From positions 1 to 8,342 of the forward strand of contig CALPVI020000060.1 of NCBI GenBank assembly GCA_943326975.2: 8,342 nt of DNA, written 5' to 3'. The DNA comes from Actinomyces viscosus. GTDB lineage: Bacteria > Bacteroidota > Bacteroidia > Flavobacteriales_D > Crocinitomicaceae. Position 1 is the stretch's first letter; each line of letters opens with the position of its first letter. A program made the translations under genes and the position numbers. The notes beneath the pieces were generated by a model that saw only the letters and a program-made list of their open reading frames with translations, was not told the origin of the DNA and searched no databases. Below are positions 1 to 5,522 of this stretch, piece after piece.

Positions 1-7
1 AACAAAA

Positions 8-28
8 AAAGCCCACGTACTGGGCTTT
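8..28 (-). terminator. Rho-independent terminator hairpin, best oriented for the minus strand
   Basis: A perfect 8-bp stem (AAAGCCCA at 8-15, TGGGCTTT at 21-28) closes a 5-nt loop, CGTAC. Read on the minus strand, the stem continues into a seven-T run (positions 10 to 4), as in an intrinsic terminator. Read on the plus strand, the following T-tract is interrupted, so activity in that direction would be weaker. It lies about 95 nt past the lipoprotein stop codon and is the first terminator that transcript would meet. It could also serve a gene outside the window on the left. Confidence 0.75.
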
Positions 29-60
29 AATTTTGGTCTTTTTCTGCTAGTTCTCTATTT

Positions 61-93
61 GTTAGTAGATGCCGCTTTCGGGTGTAACCTACC
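61..93 (-). repeat. GC-richer motif A, left member of an inverted pair around the lipoprotein gene
   Basis: On the minus strand this block reads GTAG, then ACCCGAA directly followed by AGCGG, three bases, and CTACTAAC. The plus-strand block at 696-742 has the same elements in the same order, with an 11-base insertion between ACCCGAA and AGCGG. The two copies therefore face outward on either side of the lipoprotein gene, with GTTAGTAG/CTACTAAC as the outer tips. The block is clearly more GC-rich than its surroundings. CCGC (72-75) can also pair with GCGG (104-107). No gene is present in 29-123. The function is unknown; it could be the end of a mobile unit or a repeated structured intergenic element. 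Confidence 0.55.
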
Positions 94-123
94 TCGATTG
101 ATTGCGGTTCTTTGTTTAGTTTA

Positions 124-639
124 TTATTTTGTTCGTGTTAAATTAAATTCTTGTTTTTTGTCGTAACAATTTAATATTATTTTGTTTTCTCCAAAATGCA
201 AATTTGTCACCTTAATTTGAAGCATTATTTTAACTTTTTTAATGTCATTTTCTTCTTGAAAGTATTCACAATGGTCATTTCTTTTTTTTTGTTTTTGCAA
301 AGTTGGTAATATTTCAATTGTCTGATTTAAACCATTCACTTTACTCAGTACCAACGCTTTTTGTATAAATTTCTGCTTTTCTTTTATTTTAAATTCCCCC
401 TCAACATTAACTTCTATTAATGCTTCGTTTTTAAATAAATTCAATGTGCTATCCAATATTTTATATTGTAATTTACTTATTGAAATGTCTTTATTTTGAT
501 CGTATTCATAATAACTTGTTTTGATGTCAGTCTGAGGTTTGTCACTTTTATTTGTAATCCCTAAAAATGATTTGCATGAAATTATAGTTATACTTAAAGA
601 AAAAATAAAAGTAAGTTTAGTAAATTGATTTTTTTTCAT
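124..639 (-). CDS. Putative outer-membrane or periplasmic lipoprotein, unknown function
   Basis: I do not recognise the family of this 171-residue protein. The N terminus has two lysines, a hydrophobic stretch at about residues 9-20, and a lipobox-like ISC ending at Cys22. That predicts signal peptidase II cleavage and lipidation. The residues after the cysteine (KSF) are not the acidic run typical of Bacteroidota surface-export signals, so a periplasm-facing anchor is more likely, though this is inference. The mature part is lysine-rich with alternating hydrophobic residues, suggesting a small beta-rich domain. Two further cysteines, near residues 124 and 158, could form a disulfide. The ATG at 639 is preceded by GGAGG, but 17 nt away. 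The gene stands alone, between inverted motifs at 61-93 and 696-742, and downstream transcription probably ends at 8-28. I am confident that it is coding, but I assign no function. Confidence 0.75.
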   Translation of the reverse strand: MKKNQFTKLTFIFSLSITIISCKSFLGITNKSDKPQTDIKTSYYEYDQNKDISISKLQYKILDSTLNLFKNEALIEVNVEGEFKIKEKQKFIQKALVLSKVNGLNQTIEILPTLQKQKKRNDHCEYFQEENDIKKVKIMLQIKVTNLHFGENKIILNCYDKKQEFNLTRTK

Positions 640-656
640 TTTAGTTTGTTTGATTT

Positions 657-661
657 CCTCC
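657..661 (-). promoter_or_regulatory. Shine-Dalgarno-like GGAGG with unusually long spacing
   Basis: The minus strand carries GGAGG followed by AAA, a strong Shine-Dalgarno match. Seventeen bases separate it from the lipoprotein ATG at 639, against a usual 5-9. I checked the in-frame codons between them and found no ATG, GTG or TTG that would give better spacing. None of the other genes in this window has a comparable site. It may be fortuitous. Confidence 0.35.
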
Positions 662-695
662 GTGATTTTTATGAGAAGTTAAAATTTTAAAATTA

Positions 696-742
696 TAGTA
701 GTCCCTAGACCCGAAGCGTTCACTTCAGCGGTTTCTACTAAC
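696..742 (+). repeat. GC-richer motif B, right member of the inverted pair
   Basis: TAGTAG (696-701) and CTACTA (735-740) form an outer inverted repeat. Inside are ACCCGAA (709-715), a small GAAG/CTTC hairpin (713-716 with 723-726), and AGCGG (727-731). CTACTAAC ends the block at 742. The elements ACCCGAA, AGCGG and CTACTAAC, with a leading GTAG, match motif A at 61-93 read on the opposite strand. The block is much more GC-rich than the AT-rich DNA around it. It begins about 55 bp upstream of the lipoprotein start codon. Confidence 0.55.
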
Positions 743-748
743 TTGTTT

Positions 749-773
749 ATAAGCGAAACAAATTATCGCTTAT
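749..773. repeat. Perfect 8-bp inverted repeat
   Basis: ATAAGCGA (749-756) and TCGCTTAT (766-773) are perfect complements around a 9-nt loop. The repeat starts just 6 bp after motif B and is followed without a gap by another imperfect stem, ATCCGCA (772-778) with TGCGAT (794-799), which needs one bulged C. No T-run follows on either strand, so it does not look like a terminator. Together with motif B this makes a compact run of hairpins from about 696 to 799. Confidence 0.6.
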
Positions 774-799
774 CCGCACAAATTAGTCGGCTATGCGAT

Positions 800-1030
800 T
801 AAATTCTTCCATTTTTATAATTTATAAACTTCTAAAATAAATAAAAGTAACAAATTACACCTTTATTTTATAAAATAATAATCCACGTTAATCCACGATT
901 AGTTACGTTTCATGATGAGGATAATTGTGTGTCTTACGATCTTACTAGAGAATAATAATTGTGTTTTATTATAATTTATTAAGGGCTAGTAATAATGAAA
1001 AACTAATAAATAGTAGGAGAGTTTATATAT
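800..1030. other. AT-rich intergenic stretch with no supported gene
   Basis: This is the remainder of the gap between the lipoprotein and the protease, which spans 640-1086 in all. I see no credible coding region. The longest start-to-stop frame I followed is about 20 codons at 912-974, with no recognisable features. The only local structure is a tandem pair of AATCCACG units (880-887 and 890-897, 10-bp period) and a 10-base direct repeat ATAATTGTGT (921-930 and 955-964). The latter is weak evidence in such AT-rich DNA. The stretch looks like decayed or spacer sequence. Confidence 0.5.
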
Positions 1031-1064
1031 AAAAAAAAACGTGAGAAATAATCCTCACGTTTTT
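1031..1064 (-). terminator. Rho-independent terminator of the M43 protease gene
   Basis: An 11-bp perfect stem pairs 1035-1045 with 1054-1064; its core is CGTGAG/CTCACG, and the loop is 8 nt. On the minus strand the stem runs into an unbroken nine-T tract (positions 1039 to 1031). It begins 22 nt after the protease stop codon, which is the expected place. The A/T-flanked stem would allow some activity in the other direction, but no plus-strand gene leads into it. Confidence 0.88.
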
Positions 1065-1086
1065 AGCTATTTTCTATATATATATC

Positions 1087-3822
1087 TTACATTACCACAA
1101 TCTTTTTTGTAGTAGTAAAGTTTCCTGATTTAACTTCTAAAAAGTAGCAAGCTGAATTCAATTGACTTGTAATTTTTAATGATTCATTTACATCATTATT
1201 TACAGTTGATATAGTTTCGGTATGAATAATTTTACCTTGTAAATCTCTTAACGTAAATTCTACTGGATTTTCACCTGCATGATAGGAAACATTAATATTT
1301 TGGTTTGATTTTGTAGGATTTGGATAAACTGATAATTCAATTTCTTCTGCTTCATTTGTAAATAGACCTAAAGTACCACCAATTGTGAAGTCATCAACAT
1401 AAAAGTTGTTTGAATAATCTGATGCTTTAAATTGAATTTTAAATCTAGTTTGTACATCAGCATTTGATTTTGTATAATTAAATGAGTATGTTTTCCATTG
1501 ATTATTTGTAGTTGGTGCAAAATCTGTACCAGCACCTGCAAATCCTGCAGTTAATAACTCTGATGTTGTTAATTGTTTCTGTTTAACCCAAGTTTGACCA
1601 CAATTTGTTGAAGAATAGATTATTACATTTTCATTTGTGTCAGGTAAAGATGCATTTGTTGCATATGCATATTTAAAAGAAACTGTTACTCCAGATGTCT
1701 TAGTTAAATCATAAGAACTAGAGATCAATGCATCAGTATTTCCTCCAAGTCTATCATAGTAATAAGAATCTTCTGAGTACGCCATTGAATTACTTACATC
1801 TTTATAATTATTTAATTTGTAACCAGTAGTTTTGTTATAACCAACTCCTGGTAATTTTTTAAAAGAAGCCCAATTATTTTCTGGATTTTCTACAATGAAA
1901 TAATCTTGTGCATTTTTCTCAAAATCATTAGTTGCAGGACCATTTATGTCTGCCCATGAAGGTGAAACATAAATATAATTTTCTCTTATAATCGAATCAG
2001 CTCCAGCAGTATTAGATACTACTAAAGATATTTTTTTAAATCCAGGAGTATTGAATGTAACAGTTTGACTTGCAGATGAAGAAGTAGCAGGTGTACCATC
2101 TTCAAATTTCCAATTTCTAGTGCTTACACTAGCTTGCCATGACATATCTGTAAATAAAATTGATGAACCTAAACAAATATAATTTTTATTTGATTTAAAT
2201 GCTGCTACAGGTTTACATGTAGGGGCACTTAACACATCAATACCAGTAGCTGTATGATTTTGTTTTGTAATTAAATTTGATCTATTTGCTGTTATAGAAG
2301 TTAATGCTTCTCTCATCCTTGCAACTTGATCTGGAGTATACATGTTTGAGCAATATGAATATTCCATGTAATTTTGAACGTTTTCAATAACACCATAAGA
2401 ACCTTTAACCGATAAATTATCTATTCCAAAAGTTCCATTAGTATTTTCTGCATTCCATCCATAAATTCTAAATGTAACAGAGTCATTAGTAATGTTTTTA
2501 AATAAATTATTACCTGTAAGATTAATTTGACATCCTGAAACAGTGTAAGTAGTGTCTTTTTTCATGAAGAATACATTACCACTTTGTATAGAGATTCTTG
2601 ATACACCTGTAGTAACTACTGCAGAAATATTTGATGCGTAATTATCTGCATCAGATCTTACTGAAAATGTTCTAATACCATTTGTATCTCTATTTACATT
2701 AAATGATACATTGTCTATTGTAAGCGCTTGTTCTTTATCTACTTTTACTTTGAATTCGTAGTATTTAGTAGTGTTAATATTTCCAGTTAAATTAGCATAG
2801 TTTGTTTCGTTATTTGTTGAACCTGTATCCCAACCTGAAAATTCAAAAACACCTATTGTATTAGAATTACTTGATAAGTTATTTGCTTTTGTATTTGTTA
2901 TGTTAATGCTAGTAGAACCAGTGCTTACATCAGTAGTGTCAATATTACCGGATACTTTCGTCACATCTGTAAATAAATTGCTAGTGCTTAAATTACCTAT
3001 TGTACAATTCATATCATATAAATCACATGATAAATGTCCTTTAGTTCTAGGTGTATCATCAACACTATCATCTCCACAACTAACTTCTGGGTTATTATTA
3101 TCACCCCAAGTATGTTTTAAATTAAGCCAATGTCCTATTTCGTGAGTTAAAGCGGTTGAATGTGAAGGATAACTTGTTCCTATATCACCAATATAATTGT
3201 CAAGTATAATTACACCATCTGCATAAAATCTATCAACATCAACCGTTGATGGATAAAATGAATATCCAGCAGCACCTCCGCCCATTTTAGTTACTACCCA
3301 AACATTTAGATATTTAGATCGATCCCATTGATTTAATTTTGAATAATCGTCTCCTTGGTATGTTTCATGAGAATAAATATGTTCAATACCATTTGTGCAA
3401 TTTCCAAAAGGATCTTTAGTTGCAAGCTTAAATTGAATGTAAGCTTTAGCTTTTTTATCAAAGAAAGCGGGAACGATATCTACGGTATCACTATTTTTTA
3501 AACTATAGTCTTCGTTTAAAATATTTACCTGGTTAATTACCTGTGCATCAGTAATATTTTCAGATCCGTTTTGATGAATAATATGAAATACTAATGGAAT
3601 CGTATAAACTATTGTATCTACCCCAGTACCTTTAGATAATAATCTTTGACGACTAGTTTCTTGATCTTTAAGATATTTTTTAAGTAATTCAGGATTCTTT
3701 TTGTATAAATCTTCAAGACGTTGATTTAATCCACAACTAAAGTTGTCTTTATTTTGCGCAACTGAATTAAAAGACAAAATAGACAAAGATGTAATTACTA
3801 TGCTAGTAAAAAATTTATTCAT
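1087..3822 (-). CDS. Secreted M43 (pappalysin-type) zinc metalloprotease with T9SS C-terminal sorting domain
   Basis: This 911-residue protein is predicted to be secreted. The first 23 residues form a Sec signal peptide ending VAQ. A short helical propeptide-like part precedes the catalytic domain, which starts near residue 75 (IPLVFHIIHQNG). Zinc-binding HEIGHWLNLKH occupies residues 227-237: His227, His231 and His237 are the ligands and Glu228 the catalytic base. Asn234 replaces the glycine of the classic metzincin consensus, a variant I recall from Bacteroidota members. The family CGDDxxDDTP segment follows at 249-258. The Met-turn NYMEYSYC lies far away, at 484-491 (Met486), because about 200 residues are inserted. 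After it come a PKD-like domain (about 537-620), a jelly-roll/MAM-like beta-sandwich (about 632-816), and a type A T9SS sorting domain (about 828-911, with YPNPT and terminal KKIVVM). It should cross the outer membrane by T9SS and be released or surface-anchored. The substrate is unknown. The start is ATG without a Shine-Dalgarno sequence. Confidence 0.93.
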   Translation of the reverse strand: MNKFFTSIVITSLSILSFNSVAQNKDNFSCGLNQRLEDLYKKNPELLKKYLKDQETSRQRLLSKGTGVDTIVYTIPLVFHIIHQNGSENITDAQVINQVNILNEDYSLKNSDTVDIVPAFFDKKAKAYIQFKLATKDPFGNCTNGIEHIYSHETYQGDDYSKLNQWDRSKYLNVWVVTKMGGGAAGYSFYPSTVDVDRFYADGVIILDNYIGDIGTSYPSHSTALTHEIGHWLNLKHTWGDNNNPEVSCGDDSVDDTPRTKGHLSCDLYDMNCTIGNLSTSNLFTDVTKVSGNIDTTDVSTGSTSINITNTKANNLSSNSNTIGVFEFSGWDTGSTNNETNYANLTGNINTTKYYEFKVKVDKEQALTIDNVSFNVNRDTNGIRTFSVRSDADNYASNISAVVTTGVSRISIQSGNVFFMKKDTTYTVSGCQINLTGNNLFKNITNDSVTFRIYGWNAENTNGTFGIDNLSVKGSYGVIENVQNYMEYSYCSNMYTPDQVARMREALTSITANRSNLITKQNHTATGIDVLSAPTCKPVAAFKSNKNYICLGSSILFTDMSWQASVSTRNWKFEDGTPATSSSASQTVTFNTPGFKKISLVVSNTAGADSIIRENYIYVSPSWADINGPATNDFEKNAQDYFIVENPENNWASFKKLPGVGYNKTTGYKLNNYKDVSNSMAYSEDSYYYDRLGGNTDALISSSYDLTKTSGVTVSFKYAYATNASLPDTNENVIIYSSTNCGQTWVKQKQLTTSELLTAGFAGAGTDFAPTTNNQWKTYSFNYTKSNADVQTRFKIQFKASDYSNNFYVDDFTIGGTLGLFTNEAEEIELSVYPNPTKSNQNINVSYHAGENPVEFTLRDLQGKIIHTETISTVNNDVNESLKITSQLNSACYFLEVKSGNFTTTKKIVVM
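2392..2994 (-). other. Beta-sandwich domain inserted in the protease catalytic domain (residues about 277-477)
   Basis: This part of the protease lies between the cysteine-containing segment ending CTIG (residue 276) and VIENVQNYMEY (from 478). In relatives I recall, those two segments are almost adjacent. The inserted stretch is rich in Ser, Thr and Asn and has alternating hydrophobic strands. Landmarks are FEFSGWDTG (326-334), YYEFKVKV (354-361), RTFSVRSDADNY (384-395), VTFRIYGWNAE (449-459) and FGIDNLSVKG (465-474). This series resembles the beta-sandwich modules that usually sit near the C terminus of Bacteroidota secreted proteins. The frame is open throughout, and the Met-turn motif resumes intact afterwards, so this is an in-frame domain insertion and not a broken gene. 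The exact boundaries are my estimate. Confidence 0.7.
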
Positions 3823-3856
3823 AACGTTTAATTATTCGTAAAACATTTTCAATTTT

Positions 3857-3864
3857 CAAAGTTA
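3857..3864 (-). promoter_or_regulatory. Candidate Bacteroidota -7 element for the protease gene
   Basis: The minus strand reads TAACTTTG, an exact match to the Bacteroidota -7 consensus TAnnTTTG, 34 nt upstream of the protease ATG. A possible -33 element is TTTC (3881-3884), one base from TTTG, with 16 nt between the two, which is slightly short. The position fits a separate promoter for the protease within the 106-bp gap after the synthase gene. In AT-rich DNA such matches arise by chance fairly often. Confidence 0.45.
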
Positions 3865-3928
3865 AAAAAAAAATCTAAATGAAATGATATTCTTGTTACC
3901 TATTGACTGAAGTGGTATTTTTTTTATT

Positions 3929-4669
3929 TTAAGTGTTAGTTAAGTTGTAATATTTAATTTCTTCTAAAAAACTTTCATCTTTTTCTATTTTATTACCTAT
4001 TACAATAACATTTGCTCCAGCTTTTTTTTTCTCTTTTATTTCCTTAATTGAATTGATACCACCTCCTACAATTATTGGTATTTTGAAATTAGATACCTCT
4101 TTTATTATTTCACTAGGAACAGCTTCTTTTGCACCGCTTCCTGCATCAAAAAAGATAATTCTCTTACCTAGTAATTTACCAGCTAGAGCAGTTTGTGATA
4201 TTTCTTTATTGTTTGTTCTATCTATTGGTTTTGTACCACTTGTTTTTTCCACAGAGGAAATTATACCTCCAGATATTAAAATATAACCTGTAGGTATTAC
4301 TTCGATGTTTAGTTCTGATACTTTTTTTGCAGATTCTATATGTTGACCAATCAAATATTCTGGATTTCTTCCTGAGATTAAACTTAAATAAAGAATAGCG
4401 TCAGCTTTATCTGAAATTTGAAATTTTGACCCTGGAAAAATTATTATTGGAAGTTTTGAGTTTTTTTTAATTATATCAATTGTAAAATCAAAATCTATTT
4501 TTGAAACAGTACTTCCGCCAATAAAAATAAAGTCTACTCTCGCGTCGTTTATCTTTTTTATAAGTTTAATAAGATTGATTTCATTTTTGTTTTTATCAGG
4601 ATCAATTAGAATCGCAATTTTGCCAAGCTTATTTGAAAATTGGTGTAATATGTTTTCTAAATTATTCAC
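3929..4669 (-). CDS. Geranylgeranylglyceryl/heptaprenylglyceryl phosphate synthase family protein (PcrB/GGGPS)
   Basis: This 246-residue TIM-barrel enzyme should transfer a prenyl group from a polyprenyl diphosphate to sn-glycerol-1-phosphate, forming the ether bond of a prenylglyceryl phosphate. It is predicted to be cytoplasmic. Family landmarks appear in order: IDPDK (22-26), FIGGSTVS (49-56), FPG (78-80), LISGRNPEYLIGQH (97-110), PTGYILISGG (126-135), FDAGSGA (174-180), VGGGI (201-205) and a late GN (225-226). The phosphate-binding glycine loops look intact, and the length is normal. The Asp in FDAGSGA stands where archaeal enzymes often have Glu. Prenyl chain length cannot be read reliably from sequence. 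The start is GTG at 4669, inside the end of the PPTase gene (8-bp overlap, no Shine-Dalgarno), which implies translational coupling. The physiological role of this enzyme in Bacteroidota is not well established. Confidence 0.9.
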   Translation of the reverse strand: MNNLENILHQFSNKLGKIAILIDPDKNKNEINLIKLIKKINDARVDFIFIGGSTVSKIDFDFTIDIIKKNSKLPIIIFPGSKFQISDKADAILYLSLISGRNPEYLIGQHIESAKKVSELNIEVIPTGYILISGGIISSVEKTSGTKPIDRTNNKEISQTALAGKLLGKRIIFFDAGSGAKEAVPSEIIKEVSNFKIPIIVGGGINSIKEIKEKKKAGANVIVIGNKIEKDESFLEEIKYYNLTNT

Positions 4670-5279
4670 AATTTGATATGTTGAATGTAATTATTAAGTC
4701 TTTGTAATTAATAAAGCTAAGTTTTGAATTCAAATTTATAGTATTGTTTGATATTTCTCCAAGATAAATTTGATCTGAAATTTTTGAAATTTTCAATTCA
4801 TGCTTAAAGTCAATGCCGTTTAGATTTGCAATTTTATAAAGAACTTCTTTAAAAGACCATATTTTTGTAACTTCAAAATTTGAATCAACTGTTAAATCCG
4901 TAATTTCTTTATCAGATAAAAATTTGGGAGAGATTTTTTTTATATTGTCTCTTTCGTATTCGATATCCAAACCAACAACATGGTTTTTATTGTAAGCTAT
5001 TCCGACAATGTTTTTTGTATGACTTATTGAGATAAATCCTTCATCAATTATTGGCGCGCCATTTTTATTATATTTAATTGAATGTTTTTTTAAATATTTT
5101 TGTTTTAGAATTCTAACTGCTATAAATTCTTTTTTTCTACTTTCACTTTTAAAGGTTTCAATTTTTTCTATTTCTTCTTTATTTAAAATATATAGAAATT
5201 CGTTAAGGTCATAATCATCGTATTCTAATAAATAGATGAAAATATTATCAGCTATAATTTTTTTGAATTTAAACTTCAC
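4662..5279 (-). CDS. 4'-phosphopantetheinyl transferase superfamily protein (Sfp/AcpT-like)
   Basis: The product, 205 residues, should move the phosphopantetheine arm of CoA onto a serine of an acyl or peptidyl carrier protein. Superfamily motifs are present: GAPIIDEGFISISHTKN (74-90, including the SISHT segment), VGLDIE (102-107, with metal-binding Asp105 and Glu107) and WSFKEVLYK (141-149, with Glu145 and Lys149). The length fits a compact Sfp-type enzyme. The start is GTG at 5279: an in-frame TAA stop sits two codons upstream, and there is no ATG anywhere in the frame. AAAAGG directly abuts the GTG, too close for a normal Shine-Dalgarno site. The gene overlaps the downstream prenylglyceryl phosphate synthase gene by 8 bp, so the two form one operon. 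The carrier-protein partner is not in the window. It could serve fatty-acid synthase or a secondary-metabolite pathway. Confidence 0.88.
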   Translation of the reverse strand: MKFKFKKIIADNIFIYLLEYDDYDLNEFLYILNKEEIEKIETFKSESRKKEFIAVRILKQKYLKKHSIKYNKNGAPIIDEGFISISHTKNIVGIAYNKNHVVGLDIEYERDNIKKISPKFLSDKEITDLTVDSNFEVTKIWSFKEVLYKIANLNGIDFKHELKISKISDQIYLGEISNNTINLNSKLSFINYKDLIITFNISNCE

Positions 5280-5293
5280 CTTTTATGTTTTAG

Positions 5294-5301
5294 CAAATGT
5301 A
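5294..5301 (-). promoter_or_regulatory. Candidate -7 element for the PPTase-synthase operon
   Basis: The minus strand reads TACATTTG, an exact TAnnTTTG match, only 14 nt before the GTG start at 5279. If used, transcription would start within about 10 nt of the start codon and give a very short leader. The upstream T-rich DNA has no clear -33 TTTG at normal spacing. This is the only exact -7 match I noticed for this operon. Confidence 0.4.
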
Positions 5302-5333
5302 ATTATTTTAAAAATTAAAATATAAAATATGTG

Positions 5334-5351
5334 CATGTCGATTTAGACATG
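5334..5351. promoter_or_regulatory. Palindrome in the divergent intergenic region, possible operator
   Basis: CATGTC (5334-5339) and GACATG (5346-5351) are perfect inverted half-sites around a 6-bp AT-rich spacer, GATTTA. One mismatch further out, a T/A pair (5332 with 5353) extends it. Spacing and symmetry suit a dimeric DNA-binding regulator. It lies about 33 bp upstream of the candidate PPTase -7 element and about 170 bp upstream of the receptor start. No regulator gene is in the window, so the binding protein is unknown. It could be chance. Confidence 0.35.
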
Positions 5352-5471
5352 TATAATTATGTTAAAAAAGTGTTTGAATACATTTAGTTTTATAAATTTG
5401 ATTTATCTATTTTTGTTAATGAAAGTTAAAAATATTTTCAGTTAGTAGTGTTTTATCAAACTGATTTTATC

Positions 5472-5479
5472 TATCTTTA
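5472..5479 (+). promoter_or_regulatory. Weak candidate -7 element for the TonB-dependent receptor
   Basis: TATCTTTA differs from TAnnTTTG at the last base and lies 43 nt upstream of the receptor ATG. A T-rich stretch (5451-5454) could stand in for the -33 element, but it lacks the G. No Shine-Dalgarno site precedes the ATG; the leader is AT-rich, as is common in Bacteroidota. The assignment is tentative. Confidence 0.3.
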
Positions 5480-5522
5480 CGACTTTTCACTCAATTAATA
5501 GTTTAATAAATAAACTGTACAT

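Noticed and set aside
61..93. Motif A (and motif B) as integron attC sites
   Set aside because: The tips read GTTAGTAG, which does not fit the GTTRRRY core with its RYYYAAC partner, and no integrase gene is present.
921..964. ATAATTGTGT direct repeat as a functional repeat
   Set aside because: Only two 10-base AT-rich copies exist, which is not convincing at this base composition.
912..974. 20-codon plus-strand frame in the intergenic region, beginning with two methionines
   Set aside because: It has no ribosome-binding site and no recognisable motif; frames of this length are expected by chance.
2900..3145. 81-codon open frame on the plus strand within the protease gene
   Set aside because: It is antisense to the inserted and active-site region of a clearly real protease gene and its translation has no recognisable features.
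3897..3917. TACC/GGTA hairpin followed by a T-run after the synthase gene
   Set aside because: The stem is only 4 bp with a 13-nt loop, and the T-run follows on the plus strand, where no gene ends.
4053..4286. 77-codon open frame on the plus strand within the prenylglyceryl phosphate synthase gene
   Set aside because: It is antisense to conserved motifs of the synthase; its hydrophobic, proline-rich translation is what the reverse complement of glycine-rich loops gives.
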